A DNA stretch of 64,000 nucleotides. It comes from Ampullaceana balthica. Lineage: Eukaryota > Mollusca > Gastropoda > Lymnaeidae. Every line of letters begins with the position of its first letter. Positions within the stretch are counted from its first letter, which is position 1. The stretch covers positions 1 to 64,000 of the forward strand of contig CALYLW010001385.1 of NCBI GenBank assembly GCA_944989445.1, given 5' to 3'. A program made the position numbers and the translations under genes. A model generated the notes under the pieces. It saw only the letters and a program-made list of their open reading frames with translations, searched no databases and was not told where the DNA came from. Of this stretch, positions 24,237 through 35,997 are shown one piece after another.

Positions 24237-24436
24237 CCCTTTTCAGACCATGACGGCCTACGGGGTGAGTGAAGTGGCGTTCACAAGGTTCATTGAGCCA
24301 CCGCAAACGAGCATGGGATTGTGTGGCTATAGCACAATGCCCCGGGGGCCATGCCAGCACCGAGGCTCGAACCCGTGACCCTCTTTTGCCTCGGTTTCGA
24401 CAGTCCTGTGCGCTATCGCTAGACCACCATACATAC
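24170..24436 (-). mobile_element. tRNA-derived SINE with (TTA)n tail
   Basis: On the minus strand it starts with a tRNA-like head: A-box region TGGTCTAGCGATAGCG (24412-24427) and B box GGGTTCGAGCCTC (24362-24374). The body ends GGTCTGAAAAGGGG and passes into a (TTA)n tail (about 24175-24236). This layout (pol III promoter, body, simple-repeat tail) defines tRNA-derived SINEs. The same 3' end recurs alone at 40012. A Tyr/Ile-run frame across the tail is spurious. Confidence 0.88.
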
Positions 24437-25154
24437 ATCAATGATATAAATTGTATTGGCGTTATGCTCAGGGGCTTTCGTGAAATGACAATGTCAAGAG
24501 CTTAATCTCTTAAACATCAGCCCATGTCATGTACAACCGTCGAACAGGTCATGCTGAGATCAGTGCAATCCACAGAGCCAGGTCATCCATTATAAGGGTC
24601 AGGTCTGCTAATTCCCAATGCGGTACACCTAGGCCACTCGGTGTCTGAATGCACGCATCCATTCATTTAGAACGTCAACACAGAACAACTGCAGTGGTGG
24701 TGGGGGGGGGGTATGACAAAGCCGAGACGGTGATTTAAAATATAGAGAGAGAATTAAGGACTGCTTTGTTACTTTTACAAAAGAATAATAAAGACGAAAT
24801 ATGTTTTACATAATTTACAAGTGAATCATGACTGTTTTTTTTAACAGATTTGATTTTAAGGTGATCAGTGTTGTGTCAACAAATAATGAGTGAAAACTAA
24901 ATTATCACAACCACTGCTGGTAGAACTCGTCGAAATGCCCTGGGCGGGCACCGGGCACATAGCCATCCTTTTGTTCATGCTGTCCGAATCGCCACTCATT
25001 TAAGTCTGTATACGAGAGATTTGAAACGCATCTGAAGAGAGGAAATCTGGCAAATAATAGGGGACAGAAATGTTAATGCAATTTTTAAAGAAAAAACGTC
25101 TTCACCTCAAATTCACGAAATTAGTTGAGTTTTTATGTTTTCTTTATTTTGTTG
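24437..25154. other. non-coding, nothing recognised
   Basis: A G-run lies near 24700. No gene-like frame. Confidence 0.5.
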
Positions 25155-25305
25155 GCATAGTTCCTAACACCCCCCGTTTGTTTAGTGTTTATTGTTATAG
25201 CTCCTAAAAACCCCCGTTTGTTTAGTGTTTATTGTTATAGCTCCTAACAACCCCCGTTTGTTTAGTGTTTATTGTTATAGCTCATAACACCCCCGTTTGT
25301 TCAGT
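25155..25305. repeat. 40-bp tandem repeat, about 3.7 copies
   Basis: Units contain GTTATAGCTCCTAACA and CCCCCGTTTGTTTAGTG. Confidence 0.93.
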
Positions 25306-26115
25306 GTTTTTCCCACCTATTTAAAAATGATTCAAGCCTTGATTTAACGGAGAGCTTGGGGGAAAATGGTGAACTTTTTGAGCCGTTGCTACCCAGAACA
25401 GCTCATGTTTTTAGTTGCCAATGGATATGACGTACGTTGCCTGTTTTTGGCGCCAATATCATGTCTGAGCCGCATTAGTGATTGTAATGACTCCTATTCA
25501 CTTCATCAGGGCGTTAGAGCTAATACTCCATTAATGACGCGGTCGTTAACACGTCGGCAAATCAAAAGCAATGAACCATTGAACAAAACAATCCAACAAC
25601 TTATTATTGATTAACGCAGGAGACCGTAAACTTGGGGATGGGGGTGCCCATAACAAAGTTTTTCATTGAAATATTTGGGAGCCTTAAATCTCTTTTGACG
25701 TGTATAAAATTATATTCCGCTTGTGTTAAATTAAAGACGAAATATATATTCTTGATTCCCGACAATACGCCACCTGGCCAGTTTCACTTTGAATCGCGCC
25801 AACAAGTGTGCACGTGATTTACCAGCTGGCATAAGCTCACCTCTTTTATTTTACACAATATTTGGTCTCCTGGTTTAATTGTATCTAATGCTCAATGGCA
25901 TTTTAAGAGTTAATGTCATACATCCATTGTGGTAAGCTCTTTTTATTCGAACAAAATTGTTGATTGAACATCAAAAAAAATTTGAAAGCGAACATTGTTT
26001 TATTTGATTCTTTAAAACTAATTTATCGTCAGGTACGAATGCAAAATAGCAGGTGGAAATGTAAACATTATATTTGTTTGCTGGCTGTTTGAAAAGCAGT
26101 TCCACGATGACAATG
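25306..26115. other. non-coding, nothing recognised
   Basis: Two short open frames without domains or codon-usage support. Confidence 0.5.
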
Positions 26116-27164
26116 TATCGTATATACTCGTTCTGGGCCGACTTGTTTTGACAAAATCTATGGGAAAATGTTGGGGGGGGGGTCGGCTTACGAGGGGGTC
26201 ACAGGTGATTTCTGCATGTACATTGAATATCGGTGTTGTTATTGTAGATCAGCAAGGTCCTTGTCTGCACTCTACAAGATTCGACTGCTCTACCAGAAGC
26301 TATAAAATAATATTAAACATCTGCCCTTACCTTATTTATCATATTCATTTTATTTATTTTTGTGAATGTTGTATCTCTTTGTTCTTCAACCTAAACAAAA
26401 GTAAACAATCATAATGATCGATTTAGCTTGAAGTTTTTTTTTAAAATTGTACCATTTTGTTTACGCTGTCCTATTATTATTATTTTTTTTGGGTTGGCTT
26501 ACGAGCGGGCTACACACTTTTTAAATCCCTTATATTAACTTCACCGGCGTCTCTCTCTCTCTCTCTGTCTGTCTGTCTTGGGCGGGCGGGCGGAAAAAGA
26601 AAAGTCAAAAATGACCCACTTACCATGATCCGATCGAACTGAAATTTGGCACACGGACCCGTCGAACCTAACAATGCATCGTATCAAAATTTCAGATCGA
26701 TCGAACGTACCGTAATTAAATTAATGCATTTTTAGTTTATCCTTATATGAGGTATGTAATTTAAATTCACGGTTTGTTATTGTTTTTTTCCCACGTGAAA
26801 TTTTGAGCTGACGCATTGAGGCGACCCAAACGAAGCGACGGGCGCTTTTGTTTACATTTTACGTGTCACTCTGAGCTCGGTCAAGCGAATCGGTGACCAG
26901 ACTTTTCCCCTCTCCCCCCCACCCACCCCTCCCCCCCCCACCCACCCCTCCCCCCCCCTAGGGTTATGATGCAAAGTTGAGTTAAGACAGATTCAGTCTG
27001 TAAATGTTTGAAAATAATCAATACTGTTAGTTATGTCTCATATATAAGGGATTTATAGTCAAAAACTTTGTTTTTACGGGTTTGTTTTTTATAGCATTAT
27101 TTTCCAAAAAGAAGGGGGGTGTCGGCTTATGAACGAACGGGCAATAGAACGAGCAGATACGGTA
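26116..27164. mobile_element. about 1.05-kb element with CGTATNTNCTCGTTCT inverted ends
   Basis: Left TATCGTATATACTCGTTCT followed by GGCCGACTTG. The right end, reversed, is TACCGTATCTGCTCGTTCT followed by TTGCCCGTTCG. The word GTCGGCTTA(C/T)GA recurs at 26181, near 26493 and at 27121. Almost the whole right half is a copy of the unnamed dispersed repeat. No clear target duplication and no coding sequence, so the superfamily is unassigned. Confidence 0.65.
26519..27090 (+). repeat. unnamed dispersed repeat, copy 3
   Basis: Starts TTAAATCCCTTATATTAACT and ends TATATAAGGGATTTATAGTC. It has the TGAAATTTGGC/CAAAATTTCAG pair and a C-run insert near 26910-26960. Its GTGCGTATTATAT motifs are mostly lost. 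Confidence 0.85.
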
Positions 27165-27690
27165 TGCTAAAATCACATGACATTTTAAAATACTTGAATC
27201 GATCGTTTTTCACTCAAAATGTTGTTTTAAAAAAAAATTAACATGTAAATTTAAAACAAAACAAAAAATATATTAAAGTTTAATTTTTCCATATTTTTAT
27301 GTTGAGCAGGCTGAAAGACTTTCATTTAAAAGTATTTCCGTGTATTTTTTGTGTTGAGAAAATTTGTTTCTAAAAAACTGTACGAGATCCTGGAGCTGTC
27401 ATTTGGGTCCTAAGTTCTGCACGATGGGTGGAAAAACAGAGATATCTATGGCAGACACAGCGTAAAGTCACGGCGCGACAGACTGGATACGTGAATACGA
27501 TAGCCACCGGCATTATTATTTAAACGTAAACAGAGAAATCTCGCTTCAACTAATGGGACACTTGGAGTGTGAGACCGGGAGGGGGGGGGGCGGGGTTTAA
27601 TTAAGACAAAGCTGGGAGGGGGGATTGGTAAGCAGGGAGAGGGGAAGAAAAAAGGTAATTTGTCTCGGTTCTCGATGAGAATGTGTATTG
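27165..27690. other. non-coding, nothing recognised
   Basis: AT-rich with a G-run near 27580. Confidence 0.5.
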
Positions 27691-28252
27691 TTTAGGATCT
27701 TGTTCTTTATATATTGTTTAGGATCTTGATCTTTATGCAGTGGCGTAGCTAGACCTTTTGCCGCCCGGGGCGGTCTTCAATTTGCCGCCCTTTCTAAGTA
27801 GGTAGTATCATGGTTTTTTATAAATTAATAAACATAAATAAATAATTGTAATTGAAACAAAGTAAATGTGGCGAACATTTCTACCATTGAATGCCATATT
27901 TAAGTTAGCGGCAATAAAGGAGGCCAAATAAGATGTTATACCTATAAATACATATTTTTTTTAAACTACGAGATACTTTTTTTTAAAGGTTACAAGAAAG
28001 TTACTGAGGTTGCACCCCCCCTTCCCCATGAGACAAACGTATTCCAAATTTACACCAAAAAATTAAATTAATAATTAGTATGCTTTTATTTTGTATTTAT
28101 AAATAAATGGTTTAATTATATTTTTACAAACAAATTGTGTACATTAGTATGTAAACATATTTATACATTTATTTTCCTAACTTTCATAGTAGAAAAATCG
28201 TGTATTATGCTATCAAAATGTAAATAATTTGTTATATTTTGTAGTCTTAAAT

Positions 28253-28532
28253 CAAGGGTCGGGAAACTTTTTGTCTGAGAGAGCCATACATTATTTTTAA
28301 AACTAAAAATTCAAGTAAATGTGTGCATTTGTGTAATTTTAACACTAAAAGTACCATAATTATGTCTCTTAATTATTTTTAATATCATTGTTATGCTGTT
28401 TATTGTTTATGCAATTCAAAGGTATCTGAATAAACGTTTTTTTTAAAGAATAGTCGAACATTTGTCTGAGAGCCAGATGCAGCCATCAATAGAGCCACAT
28501 CTGGCTCGCAAGCCATGGTTTCCCAACCCCTG
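28253..28532. mobile_element. 280-bp hAT MITE nested in hAT copy B
   Basis: Left end CAAGGGTCGGGAAAC with GTCTGAGAGAGCC; right end, reversed, CAGGGGTTGGGAAACC and CTTGCGAGCCAGATGTGGC. A perfect 8-bp duplication TCTTAAAT flanks it (28245-28252, 28533-28540). hAT copy A shows the empty site, TAGTCTTAAATC followed by TTGTGGAAC. The terminus resembles widespread animal hAT MITEs beginning CAGGGGTCGGGAACC (recollection). Confidence 0.95.
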
Positions 28533-28573
28533 TCTTAAATCATGTACTCATTGTGGAACGAAGATAATTTTTT

Positions 28574-29448
28574 ATCAACTTCAGTTTGGAGAAGCTCCTT
28601 TCACAATTAGCGACACTGATAACAATAATTGTTATAAAAATTCTTAGAATACAAAATACACAAACAAATTGTGCAATGAAAACAATACATTTAAGCATTA
28701 TTTATAAACTAATACGACAAGCGGTCCTTTTCCTCGATTTTCCCAACGCAATGCCTCTTTTTGTAGTATAGGTAAAGCCACAAAACCTTGATCATTTTTC
28801 TTTCATAATGTAACTGTTCTTTATCAATGTCAATAAAATCATTTATTTGACACTCAATTTCTTCACTTAGTAGGTTACATGGGATTATACACGAATATTT
28901 TCTTACATGGACATGCAACTGATCAAAGAGTTCTTTTAATTCCTTTATAATTCGATCCATGGATTAAAACATTTCTCGTTGTACTTCATGTTCTAAAGAT
29001 AGGACTACGACTTGTGAATTTTCCCCACTCACATGTTTTTCCTTTCTAGCTTGGCCGTTCCTTTATTTTCTACAAAGTAAATAAACGATTCTACAACTTT
29101 AACTTCGCCAACATCAATAACTACGTATATTTTAATTTGCCTAGTTTAATATTTGTGGGAAATATCTGGAAAGCTGTCAAATATCATACAAAAGTTTTTA
29201 GCTCGCTTTAATTGGTCCATTATTGTTTTTCTCGCTGCATCTCTCAATAGGTCTATGAATTCATTTTGAATCATTTTCCACAAATAGGAGACACTATATT
29301 TATTATCCATCTTAATTTGTACTAAATGTTCACATAATACTGGGTCGTACTTGGCCAACAAGTCCAAAAGCTCTAGAAAATGTCCTATATTTTCAATTGA
29401 ATTGATGCCTTCCTCATGAATACTTTCACGATGACCTCTCAACGCCAA
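28574..29448 (-). pseudogene. ZMYM1-like/DUF4371 hAT transposase, copy B
   Basis: The minus strand carries an open 100-residue piece (29146-29448) with LALRGHRE-like ALRGHRES, then FLELLDLLAKYDPVL and IQNEFIDLL, and CMIFDSFPD, in the order typical of ZMYM1-like hAT transposases (the DDE region starts at the IFDS aspartate). A weaker 83-residue piece lies at 28709-28960. The C-terminal signature ANCERSFSKLKL falls at about 28574-28618. Frameshifts and the inserted Penelope-like fragment break it; no full-length frame remains. Confidence 0.9.
28648..28720. mobile_element. Penelope-like terminal fragment, short copy
   Basis: Shares ATACAAAATACACAAACAAA and TTGTGCAATGAAAACAATA with the longer fragment at 49391, stopping at ATACGACA, just before the hammerhead-like core. 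hAT copy A lacks it at the corresponding place, so it was inserted into copy B. Confidence 0.7.
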
Positions 29449-29609
29449 ATTTTGTTTAGCTAAGAATCTAATTATATCAAGTATTGTGAGAATTTCCTTT
29501 CATTTTTTCTTATTTCTTTATCAATATTCTGTTGTTGTAGATTATCAAAAGTTGCACCATGTCCAATTCTTATTTCTAATTCCTTCCATTCGGAAAATGA
29601 TCGAATCTG

Positions 29610-30589
29610 CAGTAGACTCAACTCGTGTTGACTTATTCAGTAGACTCAACTCATGTTGACTTATTCAGTAGTCTCAACTCGTGTTGACTTATTCAGTAGT
29701 CTCAACTCGTGTTGACTTATTCAGTAGACTCAACTCATGTTGACTTATTCAGTAGTCTCAACTCATGTTGACTTATTCAGTAGTCTCAACTCGTGTTGAC
29801 TTATTCAGTAGTCTCAACTCATGTTGACTTATTCAGTAGTCTCAACTCGTGTTGACTTATTCAGTAGTCTCAACTCATGTTGACTTATTCAGTAGTCTCA
29901 ACTCGTGTTGACTTATGCAGTAGACTCAACTCGTGTTGACTTATTCAGTAGTCTCAACTCATGTTGACTTATTCAGTAGTCTCAACTCATGTTGACTTAT
30001 TCAGTAGTCTCAACTCATGTTGACTTATTCAGTAGTCTCAACTCATGTTGACTTATTCAGTAGACTCAACTCGTGTTGACTTATTCAGTAGTCTCAACTC
30101 ATGTTGACTTATTCAGTAGTCTCAACTCGTGTTGACTTATTCAGTAGTCTCAACTCATGTTGACTTATTCAGTAGACTCAACTCGTGTTGACTTATTCAG
30201 TAGTCTCAACTCATGTTGACTTATTCAGTAGTCTCAACTCATGTTGACTTATTCAGTAGTCTCAACTCATGTTGACTTATTCAGTAGTCTCAACTCATGT
30301 TGACTTATTCAGTAGACTCAACTCGTGTTGACTTATTCAGTAGTCTCAACTCATGTTGACTTATTCAGTAGTCTCAACTCGTGTTGACTTATTCAGTAGA
30401 CTCAACTCGTGTTGACTTATTCAGTAGTCTCAACTCATGTTGACTTATTCAGTAGTCTCAACTCATGTTGACTTATTCAGTAGACTCAACTCGTGTTGAC
30501 TTATTCAGTAGTCTCAACTCATGTTGACTTATTCAGTAGTCTCAACTCATGTTGACTTATTCAGTAGTCTCAACTCGTGTTGACTTATT
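29610..30589. repeat. 28-bp minisatellite, 35 copies, inside hAT copy B
   Basis: The unit is CAGTAGWCTCAACTC then RTGTTGACTTATT. Only two positions vary: W (T or A) and R (A or G). Each unit can form TCAAC-TCRT-GTTGA, a 5-bp stem with a 4-base loop that contains R. Exactly 35 units fit 980 bp. Units 12-19 (29918-30141) and 21-28 (30170-30393) have identical variant order. Confidence 0.98.
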
Positions 30590-31471
30590 TTGAGATTAAA
30601 TTTCCACTATTTGTTAAAACTATTTTCCGTGTTAAAATTTATATTGGAAAAAATCATTTAACAGTTGACAGCGAAAACAATGTATAATTTTCTTCAATGG
30701 TGAATACACCATCGACGATCTTAACAAATTTTCACCATTATGCAAAATTTGGGGAAAAAAATAACAATCGCGATTAATTTTTTTTTGGTGAAAAATCGTA
30801 ATAATTTTCACTAAAATAGACTAATTCAAACTATCTAAACATTACTTTAATAGGATATGCATAAAAGTTTTAGTGAATAAACGTATTTTAATGAAACATA
30901 CACATTTTGTTTGTGCTACTTTAATGGAAAAAAAAATGAAAGACAAAAAATTAATTTTGAACAAATTACCTTAGAATAATTTTCTTAAACTTAAACAGTA
31001 ATATAAATTACTACTTGCAAGTTAAACACAATATTTGAACCACAATGCAATGTGGGTACTTTTTCGCGTATCATTCTGTCCATGTCGAAAATCCACGCAA
31101 TAACTGTCGCGGCGATATTAATAGTATATTCGGTCCAGCAGTGATGTGTTCTTTGTGTTGTTTTCTTATAAAAAGCGTCAGCTGTGATGTATACCGCTTA
31201 ATTTTCAAAACAAATCGATACAATTGTTAAACGATTTTAAATTTCTTAACGGTTTTGCGTTAGTTATAACAAACAGTATGTAATAAAAAAATGTCTTGAG
31301 AATCCGTTAATTACGACTCGAAAGTACGAATATTTTATTTTCACCCGGGCTTTCCTCTTTCAAAAGAAAAAGGGAGGTTGTCCGAAAGGGCTGTACTTTT
31401 CAAATGCCCCCAAATGCCGCCCCCAAATCGTGTGCCGCCCGGGGCGGACCGCCCCCAGCTACGCTACTGAG

Positions 31472-31625
31472 TCTTTATGTGTAATATTCAGGATCTTGTT
31501 CTTTATGTGTAATATTCAAAATCTTGATCTTTATGTGTGATATCAGGATCTTGATCTTTATTGTTTAGGATTTTTATCTTGGTCTATATGTGTATATATT
31601 GTTTAGGATCTTGATCTTTTGGATT
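31472..31625. repeat. degenerate 30-bp repeat flanking hAT copy B
   Basis: Words AGGATCTTGATCTTTAT and GTGTAATATTCA recur. The same words lie left of the element (27690-27737), so copy B inserted into this array. Confidence 0.8.
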
Positions 31626-32582
31626 TTGATGTTGATCTGATTGTGTATCGTTTACGATGTTGCTGACTGGTTGAAAAGTTGCTCCAAAAATGACAGTGTA
31701 AGCAAAACTCACATCGTCGCATACTTGGATCAATCCGACCTCACTCAGAAATTCATTGGCTTTCAATATTTGAACCTCCTCACATGATAGTACAAAGGTT
31801 ATAATAAAAAGAAATCATTTATATTTCAGACTCCAGTGCCATTTTCTCGAAATAACTTCGGGCGGCTCAAATGTACATGTATTGAAACTGTGTGTTTACC
31901 CAGGTTTTCGCATTAACGGGGCATTGGTTGTTTGAAACGAAATTCATCATTTTTTGACAATTAAATAATTTTGACGCTAAATATTAAAAAACTAGCGTAT
32001 CACCCGTCAAAAATGACGGAAGTTTTCAGCTGAAATCTATTTCTTTTATAAAAATGCACTTTTTTAGGGTGCATACGGCGCCGACCTTTTTCAAAAGGCC
32101 AACTAACTTGTCTTTGTTTGATCAATACGAAATATTAAACTTTCTGAAATGTACACAAAGTATTTTATAATATGGGTTGTAGGGCGATACGGCGCCCCCT
32201 TTGTTTTTTGATTTGATAATTAACCATCATCAAATCCTCTTTTTACATTGATCCCTTTTCCAAAATTAAAATATGAGCGAAAACAATGACATCATATAAT
32301 AGTTTTTTTACAGCGCATCTATAATTTGCACACCTTTTGATGCATTGGTGCAGTAATTTGGTTTTCCCTGCTTTCTAAAATTAGTAGCGTCAGGACTGAC
32401 AGACACTACATGCGTGACAATTGAAAATTATATTGTTTAATTACAAACTAAAAATATATAAATAGACTTTTTCATCAAGGACGCATTTCGGATTAGATCA
32501 CATTCCGTAATAGCTCACAATAACAACTCAGAAAGAGGTGGGGGTTTTGTGTGTGTGTGTGTATAAAATAATTAGTTCTGAT
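31626..32582. other. non-coding with unexplained internal duplication
   Basis: No gene. Near 31990 stands ACTAGCGTATCACCCGTC followed by AAAAATGACGG (an ACCCGTC/GACGG hairpin). GCATACGGCGCCGACC and GCGATACGGCGCCCCC, about 120 bp apart, look like decayed duplicates. Possibly an old repeat end; not identified. Confidence 0.45.
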
Positions 32583-32785
32583 CAGAGTCGTCAGTAGGGG
32601 GTGCGGGGGTTGCGGACCGCACCGGACGACAATATCCCAAGGGATGACACCATAGTGTAAAATTCAGTTTGTTCCCGTTATTAGGCAATGGTAGACTCGG
32701 AGGAGGTCTGTGGGGTATTTAAAGTTGCGAGGGGGTCACATCATGAATAAAGCTCTGGGTGGCCCCAACCCTAGTGACGCCCCTG
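32583..32785 (+). mobile_element. hAT-type MITE, CAGAGGCGTC family, copy 2
   Basis: Ends CAGAGTCGTCAGTAGGGGG and CCCTAGTGACGCCCCTG. A perfect 8-bp duplication GTTCTGAT at 32575-32582 and 32786-32793 establishes it as hAT-type. The shared interior words GGGATGACACC and GTTCCCGTTATT tie it to the other two copies. Confidence 0.93.
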
Positions 32786-32793
32786 GTTCTGAT

Positions 32794-35104
32794 CTCCATT
32801 TAAATCATATACCATTGTTTAAGCTCGTATAGAATGCTCACACTCACGCACACTTCTATTCATTCTATTTTTTTCTCTATTTTTTTTACATTTTTTTTTC
32901 TTTTTAAATGCAGAAAGAAATAATTTATTACTCTATTCAGGAGTCCTTGAACTGCCTGCATCACCCGTCCTCAAAACTCTTGAATGGTGGAGGTTTTAGG
33001 CTGCGCTGAATGACTGGTTAAACAGGAGCGGTTGCCTCTTAAGGTAGCGTTGAGATGACGCGACGCATTGAAAAATAAACTTCATCGTTGTGTTAGACTT
33101 GTGGTGTCATGAACTTCTCATATTTAAAAAAAAATATATATTATTCTCCATTTTTATTTTCATTATTATTTTTTCCCATGAAGGGTTCCGGTCTTTTTAT
33201 GATCTCATCTAATCCATATACATGTGTAAAATTACTCGCTTAAATCGTGGTGAGATTTTCGCTCTCTCGCTAGTTTATATAAAATGATATGAGTGGGATG
33301 GGACTGCAATATCCCATTTTAAAGCACCGGTTAATTAATAGATATTTTTAGAAATAAATGTAAATAAAAGTGTCCGATAACTCCACCCGTCGGTCTTTCG
33401 CATTTCACGCCAGTACCTTGCCCTTGCCTGACGTGAAAAACATCGGCTACACAAATTCTGTGAACCAGAACCTCACATTTGTTTTGTGTGTGTGTGTGTC
33501 GGAGGGGGAGGGGGGGCTCTGCTTTTTCTTTACGCTGTACCACCACGCTTGGCTGGATGGGGTTGACTGGACTGAAAAGAGGACGTAGAAAAGGACAATG
33601 GACAGGACATAGGTCGCTGCTCTCCGCACTTGACTTTGTTATCATTGGTTCTGTCCTGTAAGAAGAGCTTTGTTATTTTACAACGGTTATGACAAGCTGG
33701 AATCGACCGCATACTCCGAATTTACGACTCCCCACATGATGATCTCCGTTCTCACGACTCATGTCTTTGCTCTGACTTTTGGAACCTGAAAAATATCAAC
33801 TATGAAACATCTTCACTCCGCTCTGAGACTTTCTCCACTCTGCTCTGAAACATCTCTTTACTGCTCTGAAACTTCTCATATCTGAAAACTTTCTTGCCTC
33901 ACATTTCCTCGGCCTGGCTACTGCAACTTCAGTAAACTTCGTCACAGATGAGTTCCACGTCTTTCGGGCGTGACGTCTTCTCATCGCCTGAGAGTAGCCC
34001 GTAACCCAATACTTTGTCTTGAGTTGTTCCGCATTGGCGTCTCGGGTCTCATCTGTCTGTCTACCCGGTAGATGGCGCTAGCTTTGGCGTAGGAATGTAC
34101 CAGGACTGGTATAGTATATAGTATATAGTATATAGAAACGATCACGTGTTTGGATCCTTTCTCACTTTAGGGTAGCATCGATGGTTGTAATTGTATACGT
34201 CACATAACGTACAAACTTGTTGTTGTTATTAATATTTATTATTGTTACCCGGTATTTATTATTCCTTTTAGATCGTATTCTATTCCCCCACACAGCTGAT
34301 GTACCCGGGTTTTTCCGTGGATTACATGGACTCAAATCTCGTATACCGTTTCGTTAAATGGTGTATCACATTATTTGTTTCTGGGTGATCGCGGGAACCT
34401 ATAAAAATCCAAGAGGTCCATATGCAAAGGTACATGTTTCAAACTCGTGAATCATGTCTGGATCTCGTGTCAGGCAATTGTATAATGTGTGCCTACATCA
34501 GTCATACTTATCCCCTGACTTATCCACATCCTCTTCTCGTAATCATACCGTATTCTTCCTGAATGCCTGTCTACTGAGATTAAGATTCTAGACCGGGGCA
34601 GAGGTCCATGGCTTTGAAAACTCAACCCCCCCACCCCCATCGTCGAGGCCTAATCCATCGCTGGAGTTTCTATTCACCACCAATTAGGCCAGTTAGCTTA
34701 GTTAACCTAAACATCTACAGATTTTGTTTGCGTAATATTGTGACCGTGGAGCGGTGTTAAGACTACTCTTTAAACAAATGGACGAATCGTCCTTAAAGTA
34801 ACACTGTCGCCTTTACATGTGTCTCTGTCAGCGTAAATGAAAGTTTGTTTCGTATGTGGAGTTAAAATTCTTATATTAAGACATGTGGGACGATTATCCA
34901 ATCGTGGAATAATATTATCATATTTAGAACTTCTACCTCTATTATTTGACCTGATTCCGTGGTGTAGAAAAGAGGAGTGCTGGTCCGTCCAAGGCGGCAC
35001 TATTGTATCTATACATGGAGGGTTATGAGTTCCGAGCAACTGTATAATTTTTTTTCTAGATATGGGATGTTAAAATATTACCCTCTCAGGGGGGTAGGGG
35101 GCAC
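32794..35104. other. non-coding, nothing recognised
   Basis: Contains (GT)n at about 33483-33500, a degenerate CTCTGAAAC-type repeat at 33800-33890, a TATAGTATATAG run near 34115-34135 and short overlapping frames on both strands that lack recognisable domains. Confidence 0.5.
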
Positions 35105-35276
35105 TAATGTTCCCCTCTAAGGTTATTTGGTCCGTGTGCAAAGTAAAAAAAAACATCATGTTTAAAGTTGCACAGCATCCATATACGTGCATTATTGTTT
35201 TTACCAAATTTGATGCGCGGTAATTCTAAACTGCTGCTCGGATATCTGCGCGGCCGTGCAGCTTAAAGGGATCACT
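35105..35276 (-). mobile_element. MITE of the AATGTTCCCT family, copy c
   Basis: Left AATGTTCCCCTCTAAGG, then GGTCCGTGTGCAAA, and near the right end GATATCTGCGCGGCCGTGCAG followed by a decayed AAAGGGATCACT. Opposite orientation to copies b and d. Confidence 0.75.
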
Positions 35277-35934
35277 CGGGGGGCACGAACCCTAGCTTGC
35301 GCCACTGTCCTCGTTTGTTATGTTCAGTCCCGTAACATATGCAGACCTCGCACCACTGCTTTTATCTAACGGCATGCTCCTCGGTTGCTGTAATAGTAAT
35401 AGCATAGAATTATCTATTTATTTTTTTATGTACGGACGTACATTCAAAGAGGCCGGACGTCCTTGTTAAGTACACTGAAGTCATATCAGGCTGAATGTTT
35501 CACGGTGATCACAATGGTGAAAGTCGGCCTCCTGGAGATAACGCACACGGCGGCGCACCCATTATCACGCCGTCTTGTTTGTTTGTTTGTTTGTTTGCAT
35601 TATTGATGGTTGTTTGGGGACAGGCATGCATGACGAGATCGACTGCTCATTGTCGCACGTCTAAAACGCTTGCGTCACCTAAATATTCCGCACGTGGAGT
35701 GGCGTCAGCAGCCCAAGCATGAGGCTATTTATAGGTCTTCACGGGAAACTCTCTTAGCAATTTTGCGCACCCCCCCCCCTAAACCCACCAAGGAACAAAC
35801 TGCTAGGGGAGACCCCTGAGCTATCCCCTCTGATAGGGTCGCCTGGGCACCAAGGAACACGGTCGAGAGTCACTCGGTCACACTATTCGACTGTGGCTCA
35901 ACCAAATCACCCATTCAACTTTTTGTAGCACTCG
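35277..35934. other. non-coding, includes a segment shared with 7.3 kb
   Basis: A (GTTT)n run at about 35576-35597. The segment 35813-35870 resembles 7296-7350 in the GC-rich insertion. No gene recognised. Confidence 0.5.
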
Positions 35935-35997
35935 CAGAGCCGAATTTAGACTTGATAAGGCCCTAAGCTATTATTGAGATGTGGAGGCCCTTTGTAA

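Larger units (their letters stand above)
27738..31469 (-). mobile_element. hAT element copy B (DUF4371/ZMYM1-like), both ends present
   Basis: Left end CAGTGGCGTAGCTAG and GCCGCCCGGGGCGG; right end CCGCCCGGGGCGG and CAGCTACGCTACTG, an imperfect inverted pair. TCTTTATG precedes it (27730-27737) and recurs at 31472-31479 after two extra bases (AG), fitting an 8-bp hAT duplication with a small end irregularity. The 3.7-kb body contains a dead transposase on the minus strand, a younger hAT MITE, a Penelope-like fragment and a 980-bp minisatellite. Confidence 0.88.

Noticed and set aside
33331..33712. Six overlapping short frames on both strands
   Set aside because: Mutually shadowing, none with recognisable features; GC-richer than surroundings only because of a GT/GGGGAGG patch.
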